9,173 bases of DNA, taken from positions 1 through 9,173 of the forward strand of contig JALSSG010000186.1 of assembly GCA_026984355.1 (NCBI GenBank). Reading direction: 5' to 3'. The notes under the pieces were generated by a model, which saw nothing but the letters and a program-made list of their open reading frames with translations, was not told the origin of the DNA and did not search any database. Source of the DNA: Hydrogenothermaceae bacterium (GTDB lineage Bacteria > Aquificota > Aquificia > Aquificales > Hydrogenothermaceae). A program made the position numbers and the translations under genes. The stretch's first letter is position 1; each line of letters begins with the position of its first letter. Positions 1 to 5,726 of this stretch are shown piece by piece.

Positions 1-684
1 AAATGTTCTAAGTACTATTATATTTTTTTGTGGTATTTTGGGATTTAATGGATGTATATAATTTAAACCATCTGGAACATTATGTTCTTTTGCATACTCA
101 AGGTACGCTTCATCTAATACAAGAAGTATATCATCTGGAATGTTTTTTATAAAATCGTCAAATTCTTCTTTTTTATTTGCAAAGCCTGTTGGATTACATG
201 GATTATCTATAAAGATAACCTTTGTTTTATTGGTTATGTTCTTTAGCAGATTATCTAAATTCCTTGAAAAATCGCATTCTAAAGGAATTTCTTTGAAGTT
301 AGCTCCCTGTATCTGACTTACTAATTTGTAAACTACAAATGACCCCTGAAAAGCGATAGCTTCATCAGATTTTGATAAAAAAACTCTTGCAATTAAATCT
401 ATAATCTCATTAGACCCATTTCCAAATATGATTTCATCTTCATTTATCTCTAAAAATTTAGATAGTTCTTTTCTCAGATAAAAAGCACTACCATCTGGAT
501 ATCTATTTATATGTAAGGTTGCCTGTTCTATAGCTTTTTTAACAAATAGTGAACATCCAAAAGGATTTTCATTTGATGCTAATTTTATTACTTCATCTAT
601 ATTTAATTTTCTCTTTAGCTCTTCTATAGGTTTCCCTGGTTTGTAAGGTTTTATATCTTTCAAATGTTCAGGGATTTTTAACAT
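1..684 (-). CDS. hisC: Histidinol-phosphate aminotransferase, N-terminal 228 residues (cut by window edge)
   Basis: PLP-dependent aminotransferase (fold type I) that makes L-histidinol phosphate from imidazole-acetol phosphate and glutamate in histidine biosynthesis; cytoplasmic. I translated it by hand from the minus strand. Seen: LASNENPFG (residues 35-43), RYPDGS (61-66), FGNGSNEIIDLI (87-98), the cofactor-binding NPCNPTG (161-167) and DEAYLEYA (191-198). The reading frame is open to base 1 and ends at VLRTF, just where the family continues with SK carrying the PLP lysine, so the catalytic lysine and roughly the last 130-140 residues lie outside. Start ATG at 684 has GAGGTGA six bases upstream (plus-strand 688-694). 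A second ATG at 688 is out of frame and stops quickly. It overlaps the end of the Ppx/GppA gene by seven bases and is the last visible gene of the operon. A close aminotransferase relative is the only alternative. Confidence 0.93.
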   Translation of the reverse strand, partial: MLKIPEHLKDIKPYKPGKPIEELKRKLNIDEVIKLASNENPFGCSLFVKKAIEQATLHINRYPDGSAFYLRKELSKFLEINEDEIIFGNGSNEIIDLIARVFLSKSDEAIAFQGSFVVYKLVSQIQGANFKEIPLECDFSRNLDNLLKNITNKTKVIFIDNPCNPTGFANKKEEFDDFIKNIPDDILLVLDEAYLEYAKEHNVPDGLNYIHPLNPKIPQKNIIVLRTF

Positions 685-1649
685 ACATCACCTCTATTGA
701 AGATATTCATAACTTCCTTTATTATTGCCCCATGTCTTAGGCCCCAATCGCTAACCTTTAATTTATCTTTTTGGAAAATCTCTAATGTAGTATCAAATAT
801 AACAATACCAGATATAATAGCTTCTGCTCTTTTATCTTCTATCATTGGAATAGCTTTTCTTTGAGAAATGGTTAAAGATGAAAGTTTTTCTAACCATTTT
901 TCTATAGCTTTTTTGGTCAATATTTTTCTATGAACTTTTTCTGATGAATAAGGGTATATATTGTATTCAAGTGCCACCAGAGTTGTTATTGTTCCACCAA
1001 GTCCAATTATCTCATCTGTATTCTTCATCTTTTCATATGCATCTTTTATATAAGATTTTAGATAACTTCTCATATCAGCCAATTCTGATTTTAAAGGTGG
1101 GTCGTGTTTTATAAACTGTTCTGTTAGGTTTACTATACCAAAAGGAAAAGACACAGAATCTATAAGTTGGTAGTTATCTTTTTCTTTTTTTCCATATGCA
1201 TATTCTGTGCTTCCACCACCCTGGTCTACTACAACAAAGCTATTGTCTGGTAGAACACCATAGGCTGTTGCTAAAAAAGATAAGCATGCTTCAGTTTGAC
1301 CATCTATTAACTTTACATCTATGCCAAGCTGTCTTACTTTTTCGAGAAATTCATTTCCGTTTTTTGCTATTCTACATGCTTGAGTTGCATATCCTAAAAT
1401 TTTATCTACTTTGTGTTCTTTTGCTATTAAGACATATTCTTTTAATACAGATATTGTTTCTTGGATTGCTTCTTTTTGAAGAATTTTTGTTTTTTTTACT
1501 TCTCTACCAAGAGCTGTTATTCTTCCTACAGATAGGATATCTTCAATACTTTTTATAGTTTCTTCTAATGTTTCTTTAATATGTATGCCACTTATCAGTA
1601 ATCTGGTTGAGTATGTTCCTATGTCTATTACTGCTATCTTTAAAGACAT
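678..1649 (-). CDS. Ppx/GppA family exopolyphosphatase / pppGpp phosphohydrolase
   Basis: Member of the ASKHA-fold Ppx/GppA family, which removes terminal phosphate from polyphosphate and/or converts pppGpp to ppGpp; cytoplasmic. At 323 residues it matches the short, two-domain form known from Aquifex and lacks the long C-terminal extension of E. coli PPX. Visible: phosphate loop 1 DIGTYSTR (9-16), ATQACR (88-93), GQTEA (117-121) with E120 at the position of the catalytic Glu (E121 in E. coli PPX), phosphate loop 2 DQGGGSTE (142-149; Gln where Ile/Leu/Val is usual), GLGGT (216-220), and the closing GLRHGAI (303-309). Its ATG shares one base with the stop of the NIL gene (TAATG) and only a poor ribosome site is visible, so translational coupling is likely. 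Sequence alone does not decide between polyphosphate and pppGpp as substrate, so no symbol is given. Confidence 0.92.
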   Translation of the reverse strand: MSLKIAVIDIGTYSTRLLISGIHIKETLEETIKSIEDILSVGRITALGREVKKTKILQKEAIQETISVLKEYVLIAKEHKVDKILGYATQACRIAKNGNEFLEKVRQLGIDVKLIDGQTEACLSFLATAYGVLPDNSFVVVDQGGGSTEYAYGKKEKDNYQLIDSVSFPFGIVNLTEQFIKHDPPLKSELADMRSYLKSYIKDAYEKMKNTDEIIGLGGTITTLVALEYNIYPYSSEKVHRKILTKKAIEKWLEKLSSLTISQRKAIPMIEDKRAEAIISGIVIFDTTLEIFQKDKLKVSDWGLRHGAIIKEVMNIFNRGDVC

Positions 1650-1891
1650 TATTCAGTAAATACCTGTCCTTCAAGTGGAGATACTTCTATACCCTGTTTA
1701 ATTAACCAGTCAATAGCCCTTTCAATTTCTTCTTCTTTACCTATAAGTTCAAGTTCTAACCAGCCTATATTTTCCTGTACGTTTGCTTTCCTGATATTAA
1801 TATCGATATCAAAGGTTTTACACATTCTGCTTAAGATAGGTTCTTTGATTTTCTCTTCAGGATAGATAAGTTTTAGTTTCATAGAATTCAT
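1649..1891 (-). CDS. Small stand-alone NIL-domain protein
   Basis: An 80-residue protein that is almost entirely one NIL domain, an ACT-like ferredoxin fold. It fits the family pattern: beta strand KLKLIYP (5-11), EPILSRMCKTFDIDINI (about 17-33), a strand around GWLELELIG (43-51), then EEIERAIDWLIKQGIEV (54-70). In known proteins NIL domains form the C-terminal methionine-binding regulatory domain of the MetN transporter ATPase, and also occur fused to ferredoxin domains in proteins linked to homocysteine synthesis in methanogens. This copy has neither an ATPase nor iron-sulfur cysteines (its only Cys is at position 24), so a small-ligand sensor or a partner subunit is likely. The first ATG is preferred over the ATG three codons later because GGAGGA lies five bases before it and fourteen before the second. 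It sits between the CysO-like and Ppx/GppA genes, overlapping each by one base. Confidence 0.85.
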   Translation of the reverse strand: MNSMKLKLIYPEEKIKEPILSRMCKTFDIDINIRKANVQENIGWLELELIGKEEEIERAIDWLIKQGIEVSPLEGQVFTE

Positions 1892-2169
1892 TACTTTCCT
1901 CCTGCTATAGCAGGTATTATAGAAACTACATCTCCTTCTTTAAGCTTTGTATCTTTTCCCTGTAAAAATCTAATATCTTCATCATTTACAAAAAAATTAA
2001 CGAATTTTCTGATTTCTCCATTTTCATCTAGTAATCTTTCTTTTATACCTGGAAATTCCTGCTCTAATTTTTCTATAAGCTCTCCTATAGTAGATGCTTC
2101 AATTTGAACTTCTCCCTGTCCTTGGGTTATTCTTCTTAATGCTGTTGGTATTCTTACAGTTACTGCCAT
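1891..2169 (-). CDS. CysO-like sulfur-carrier protein (MoaD/ThiS family) ending in Gly-Gly-Lys
   Basis: A 92-residue beta-grasp, ubiquitin-like sulfur carrier. Proteins of this family are adenylated at a C-terminal Gly-Gly and converted to a thiocarboxylate that donates sulfide. It resembles Mycobacterium CysO more than MoaD or ThiS: a VTVRIPTALR start (3-12), a central EKLEQEFPGIKERLLD (33-48), the block FVNFFVNDEDIRF (56-68), and an IIPAIAGG end (84-91), all recalled from the CysO sequence. The oddity is a lysine after the diglycine, so the thiocarboxylate can form only after this residue is removed. No JAMM/Mec-type protease or E1-like activating enzyme lies in the window. The start has AGGAGG six bases upstream. 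It lies 18 bases after the threonine synthase-type gene, and its stop shares a base with the next start. A molybdopterin role is unlikely because no moa genes are nearby. Confidence 0.9.
   Translation of the reverse strand: MAVTVRIPTALRRITQGQGEVQIEASTIGELIEKLEQEFPGIKERLLDENGEIRKFVNFFVNDEDIRFLQGKDTKLKEGDVVSIIPAIAGGK
1897..1902 (-). promoter_or_regulatory. Shine-Dalgarno of the NIL gene, formed by the Gly-Gly codons of the CysO-like gene
   Basis: Read on the minus strand this is GGAGGA, five bases before the NIL gene ATG. The same six bases are the two GGA codons for the C-terminal diglycine of the sulfur carrier. It is the only good ribosome site for the NIL gene and decides its start. Confidence 0.8.
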
Positions 2170-2187
2170 ATTATTCCTCCTTAATAT

Positions 2188-3426
2188 TTATCCTTTTACT
2201 GTTTGTCCTATAACTTTCTCTTTAAATTCCTGTAGAGAAGGTTTTATATGAATTGGTGATTTTAAATGTCCTTCTAAAACTTCCATTGTTTTATATCCAT
2301 TACCTGTTATATATGCTACAACAATTTCATCAGGATTAAAAACACCTTTCTCTGCAAATTTTTTAAGCACTGCTATTGTTGTACCACCAGCTGTTTCTGT
2401 GAATATACCTTCTGTTTTTGCAAGGAGTTTTATTCCTTCTATGATTTCTTCATTTGATGCAACTTCCATATCACCATTACTTTCTTTTGCTACTTTTACA
2501 GCATATGGTCCATCTGCTGGATTTCCAATAGCTATAGATTTAGCTATAGTATCTGGTTTAACAGGCTTTATCCAGTCTCTACCTTCTTTAAATGCCTGAT
2601 ATATAGGACTGCACCCTAAAGCTTGAGCACCATACATTCTTGGTGGATTGTTTTCTATAAGTCCAACTTCTTTAAGTTCATTAAATCCTTTCCATATTTT
2701 TGTGTATAGTGAACCAGAAGCAAGGGGAGCAACTACTGCATCAGGAGATTTCCAACCAAGTTGTTCAGCCACTTCAAAAGCAAGTGTTTTAGAACCTTCT
2801 GAGTAGTAAGGTCTAACATTTATATTAACAAAAGCCCATCCAAACTCATTAGCTATCTCTGATGAAAGTCTATTAACATCGTCATAGTTTCCATCAACTG
2901 CAACAACAACAGGGTCAAACACTAATGAGCCTATAATTTTGTTCGTTTCAAGGTTTGCTGGGATAAAAACATAACATTTCATTCCAGAAGATGCTGCAAG
3001 AGCTGATACTGAATTTGCAAGATTTCCTGTTGATGCACATGCAGCAGTATCAAATCCAAATTCTTTAGCCTTTGATAAAGCAACAGCAACAACTCTATCT
3101 TTAAAAGATAAAGTAGGATGGTTTACAGAGTCATCTTTTATGTAAAGATTTTTTAATCCTAATTCTTTACCTAAATTTTCTGCTTTAATTAAAGGAGTAA
3201 AACCAGCAGAAAGACCTACTGTTGGGTTTTCTACTGGAAGTAAATCTATGTATCTCCATAAAGACTTAGGACCTTTTTCTATTTTTTCTCTTGATATACT
3301 TTTCTTTATCTCTTCATAATCATAAATAACTTCAAGAGGTCCAAAACAAAATTCACAAACATGGATAGGTTCTACTGGATATTCTCTTCCACATTCTTTA
3401 CATGCAAGTCCTTTGATTTTTGCCAT
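2188..3426 (-). CDS. thrC: Threonine synthase-type PLP enzyme with N-terminal zinc ribbon
   Basis: Fold-type II PLP enzyme of 412 residues. The family converts O-phospho-L-homoserine to threonine with release of phosphate, the last step of threonine synthesis; cytoplasmic. Visible: an N-terminal four-cysteine zinc ribbon C9-x2-C12...C24-x2-C27, the Schiff-base lysine K109 in LSFKDR (106-111), the phosphate-binding STGNLANS (132-139), SGSL (237-240), ETAGGTT (344-350) and TGNGYKT (374-380). GGAGG lies ten bases before the ATG. It is the first gene of the five-gene minus-strand operon, reading away from aat, with a candidate promoter in the shared intergenic region. Family recognition is secure. 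Which nucleophile it uses (water for threonine, or a sulfur donor such as the adjacent CysO-like thiocarboxylate for homocysteine) cannot be told from sequence. CysO's known partner in Mycobacterium is CysM, a fold-related enzyme. Confidence 0.88.
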   Translation of the reverse strand: MAKIKGLACKECGREYPVEPIHVCEFCFGPLEVIYDYEEIKKSISREKIEKGPKSLWRYIDLLPVENPTVGLSAGFTPLIKAENLGKELGLKNLYIKDDSVNHPTLSFKDRVVAVALSKAKEFGFDTAACASTGNLANSVSALAASSGMKCYVFIPANLETNKIIGSLVFDPVVVAVDGNYDDVNRLSSEIANEFGWAFVNINVRPYYSEGSKTLAFEVAEQLGWKSPDAVVAPLASGSLYTKIWKGFNELKEVGLIENNPPRMYGAQALGCSPIYQAFKEGRDWIKPVKPDTIAKSIAIGNPADGPYAVKVAKESNGDMEVASNEEIIEGIKLLAKTEGIFTETAGGTTIAVLKKFAEKGVFNPDEIVVAYITGNGYKTMEVLEGHLKSPIHIKPSLQEFKEKVIGQTVKG

Positions 3427-3466
3427 TTAGTTACAGCCTCCAAGCTAAAGTTATGTAGGGAATATT

Positions 3467-3472
3467 ATTATA
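3467..3472 (-). promoter_or_regulatory. Candidate -10 box of the thrC operon
   Basis: The minus strand reads TATAAT here, about 40 bases before the thrC ATG, the only good -10 match in the divergent region. The matching -35 position is AT-only and does not resemble TTGACA, so this is a candidate, not a firm promoter. Confidence 0.4.
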
Positions 3473-3474
3473 AT
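3469..3474 (+). promoter_or_regulatory. Candidate -10 box for aat
   Basis: The same self-complementary AT block also gives TATAAT on the plus strand, 44 bases before the chosen aat ATG. No convincing -35 is visible. In DNA this AT-rich the match alone is weak evidence. Confidence 0.3.
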
Positions 3475-3477
3475 ATG

Positions 3478-3495
3478 AAAATTTTGCAAAATTTT
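3478..3495. repeat. Perfect 18-base palindrome between thrC and aat (candidate operator)
   Basis: The bases read AAAATTTTGCAAAATTTT, identical to their own reverse complement. The site lies directly beside the two overlapping TATAAT boxes: it would cover the -35 side of a thrC promoter and the start point of an aat promoter. A dimeric repressor could bind here, but low-complexity A/T runs also make such palindromes easier to get by chance. It is not a terminator: there is no GC stem and it lies upstream of both genes. Confidence 0.4.
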
Positions 3496-3518
3496 AATAA
3501 AAAGATTAAATTTTGTTT

Positions 3519-4199
3519 ATGATAAAAATAATGAACCCAGGGGACACATTTCCAGACCCAAAATTTTCATCAAAAAGTGGTCTGGTAGCAATTGGGGGAG
3601 ATTTATCTCCTGGAACTTTAATACAGGCTTATAAAAAAGGTATATTCCCGTGGTATAGTGCAGGCGACCCTATTTTGTGGTGGTGTCCTGACCCAAGAAT
3701 GGTTTTATATCCAGATGATTTAAAAATATCAAGAAGTTTAAAAAAAGTACTGAAGAAAAATAAATTTAAAATCTATTTTAATAGAAATTTTGAAGGTGTT
3801 ATAAATCAATGTGCAAAAATAAAACGAAAGGGACAGGAAGGTACATGGATTTTGCCTGAGATTATCCAGGCCTATACCGAACTTTATAAGCTTGGATATG
3901 CTCATAGTGTAGAAGCCTATTTAGATGAAGAACTTGTAGGTGGTTTATATGGCGTAGCAATCGGTAAAGTCTTTTTTGGAGAGTCAATGTTTTCAAAAGT
4001 TTCAGATGCATCAAAAGTAGCTTTTGTACATCTTGTAGATAAACTCAAAGAAGATGGTTTTCATTTTATAGATTGTCAGGTATCTTCACAACATCTTGCT
4101 AGATTTGGAGCTATTGAAATACCAAGAGATAGATTTTTAATTGAATTAAAACAGGCTTTAGGTAATTTTGAAAAATGGTATCCTGAAAGTTTTATTTAA
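3519..4199 (+). CDS. aat: Leucyl/phenylalanyl-tRNA--protein transferase
   Basis: Transfers Leu or Phe from aminoacyl-tRNA to the N-terminal Arg or Lys of proteins, marking them for ClpS/ClpAP degradation in the bacterial N-degron pathway; cytoplasmic. With this start it is 226 residues, close to the family's usual 230. Seen: GLVAIGGDLSPGTLIQAY (21-38), GIFPWY (41-46), PILWWCPDPRMVL (51-63), FFGESMFS (152-159), FIDCQ (183-187) and HLARFGAIEIPR (192-203). E155, D185 and Q187 match residues known to be essential in the E. coli enzyme. The reading frame is open two codons further upstream to a TTG at 3513, and an ATG also exists at 3531. ATG 3519 is preferred because MIKIMNPGDTFPDP fits the family's normal N-terminus. 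No Shine-Dalgarno is visible before any of these starts, unlike most neighbours. ClpS and ClpA are not in the window. Confidence 0.95.
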   Translation: MIKIMNPGDTFPDPKFSSKSGLVAIGGDLSPGTLIQAYKKGIFPWYSAGDPILWWCPDPRMVLYPDDLKISRSLKKVLKKNKFKIYFNRNFEGVINQCAKIKRKGQEGTWILPEIIQAYTELYKLGYAHSVEAYLDEELVGGLYGVAIGKVFFGESMFSKVSDASKVAFVHLVDKLKEDGFHFIDCQVSSQHLARFGAIEIPRDRFLIELKQALGNFEKWYPESFI

Positions 4200-4250
4200 T
4201 ACTTTTAAGTGTTATTATAATTATAAAATTACAGTTCTTACGGAATTAGA

Positions 4251-5726
4251 TTGAAAAAGAAAAAAATTGTATTGGTTTCAGCATTACTTCCGGTGTCTGT
4301 AAGGGAAGAAAAAAAGAGTCAGTACTCAGTAAAGGTAAGTCCTGGAGGGCTTATAACAACCTTGTCTCAAAGTGTAGAAAATTCTAAAGTGATATGGTTA
4401 GGGTGGTATGGCTATCCAAAGTATTCAAAAAAAATAGAAGAAATGGTTATTAAAGCAGGAAAAGAAAAAGGTTTTAATCTTTTACCTATTGCACTAAGTT
4501 TTGAGGAATTTGAAAATTTTTTTAATAACTTCTCAAATGGAGTTATATGGCCTTTATTCCATACATTTTCTCAATACTGTAGATTTGAAGAAGAATATTG
4601 GAATTACTATGTCAAAGTAAATGAAAAATTTGCCTCAAAAATCATTTCCTTCCTAAAAGAAAATCCTGACTATGTTGTATGGGTACATGATTATCATTTT
4701 CTTATACTACCTGAATTTGTTAAAGCAAAAATTCCAGATGCAAAAATGTACTTTTTTCTTCATATACCGTTTCCTTCTTTTGAAAATTTTTTAAAACTTC
4801 CATGGAGAAAAAAAATTATTGATGGATTACTTGGGTATGATTTTATAGGATTTCACACTAAGGTAGATAAAAATAACTTTATCCAGTGTGTTAATCATTT
4901 TTATGATTTGAAAGTAAATGAAAAAAGTTATGTATCAAATATAAAAATTTCAAATAAAACTATAAAAGTTTCAGCTTTACCTATAAGTATAGACTTTGAA
5001 AAATATAATCAGTTAGCTTATGATAAAGAAGTTCTTGAAATAACAGAAGTTTTAAAAGATAGATATAAAGATAAATATCTAATATTGTCTATAGATAGAA
5101 TTGATTATACAAAAGGACTGGTTGAAAAGTTAGAAGGTATTAAACGGTTCATAGAAAAGTATCCAGAGTATAGAGAAAGGTTTGTTATGTTAGTTTCTAC
5201 AGCACCGAATATAAAAAAACTTCCTGAATATACACAGCTTGAGCAACTTTTTCATCACAAAATAGCAGAAATTAATGGTACCTATGGAACTGAGGAATGG
5301 AGACCTATTCTTTTTATAAATAAAAGATTAGATTTTAAAGAACTGATAGCTTATTACAGAGTCTCAGATATATGCTTTATAAACTCAATAAAAGATGGTC
5401 TAAATATAGTTTGTAAAGAATATGCATCTTCTAATGTTGATTTAACAGGTAGTATTATGCTAAGTGAGTTTGCAGGGGCTTCTACGGAAATAGGTAAGTA
5501 TGTTTACCTTGTAAACCCTTATGATAAGGAAAATATAGCTGATACGATAAAATATATTTTTGAGGAAGACAAAAAAATAAAATCTAAGAAAATAAGTAAT
5601 TTAAGAAACCATATTAGTCAGTTTAATATACACTGGTGGAGTGATTCATTTTTTAGACTTGCAGAAGGGAAAAAGCCAGATAAATATCCAGAACTTCTTG
5701 ATTTATATCCTGTTCATGAGCAGTAA
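4251..5726 (+). CDS. otsA: GT20 family glycosyltransferase, trehalose-6-phosphate synthase-like
   Basis: Retaining GT-B glycosyltransferase of 491 residues. The family transfers glucose from a nucleotide sugar, classically to glucose-6-phosphate, to make trehalose-6-phosphate for osmotic and heat protection; cytoplasmic. Visible: PGGL (31-34), WLGWYG (49-54), WPLFH (100-104), VHDYH (145-149), FFLHIPFP (168-175), DRIDYTKG with R283 and K288 (282-289), INGTYG (341-346), DGLNIVCKEY (382-391) and LSEFAGA (404-410), so the donor site and catalytic core are intact. Odd: the usual N-terminal SNRLP is SALLP (10-14), and other phosphate-holding residues also differ, so the acceptor may not be glucose-6-phosphate. 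The start is TTG with only a weak GGA nearby. It lies 51 bases after aat, with a possible TATAAT at 4216-4221 in the gap. No otsB phosphatase is in view. Alternatives are glucosylglycerol-phosphate synthase or another GT20 specificity. Confidence 0.85.
   Translation: MKKKKIVLVSALLPVSVREEKKSQYSVKVSPGGLITTLSQSVENSKVIWLGWYGYPKYSKKIEEMVIKAGKEKGFNLLPIALSFEEFENFFNNFSNGVIWPLFHTFSQYCRFEEEYWNYYVKVNEKFASKIISFLKENPDYVVWVHDYHFLILPEFVKAKIPDAKMYFFLHIPFPSFENFLKLPWRKKIIDGLLGYDFIGFHTKVDKNNFIQCVNHFYDLKVNEKSYVSNIKISNKTIKVSALPISIDFEKYNQLAYDKEVLEITEVLKDRYKDKYLILSIDRIDYTKGLVEKLEGIKRFIEKYPEYRERFVMLVSTAPNIKKLPEYTQLEQLFHHKIAEINGTYGTEEWRPILFINKRLDFKELIAYYRVSDICFINSIKDGLNIVCKEYASSNVDLTGSIMLSEFAGASTEIGKYVYLVNPYDKENIADTIKYIFEEDKKIKSKKISNLRNHISQFNIHWWSDSFFRLAEGKKPDKYPELLDLYPVHEQ

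Noticed and set aside
1196..1558. A 120-codon open frame on the plus strand opposite the Ppx/GppA gene, rich in Leu and Phe
   Set aside because: It lies wholly antisense to a well-conserved gene, has no ribosome site, and its composition is what the reverse strand of a Lys/Glu-rich gene produces.
1891..2169. Annotating the sulfur carrier as MoaD (molybdopterin synthase small subunit)
   Set aside because: The central FVNFFVNDEDIRF block and the overall sequence match CysO better, and the neighbours are amino acid genes, not moa genes.
3513..3518. TTG at 3513 as the aat start, adding two residues
   Set aside because: ATG 3519 is two codons downstream and gives the normal family N-terminus; neither has a ribosome site, so the ATG is the better choice.
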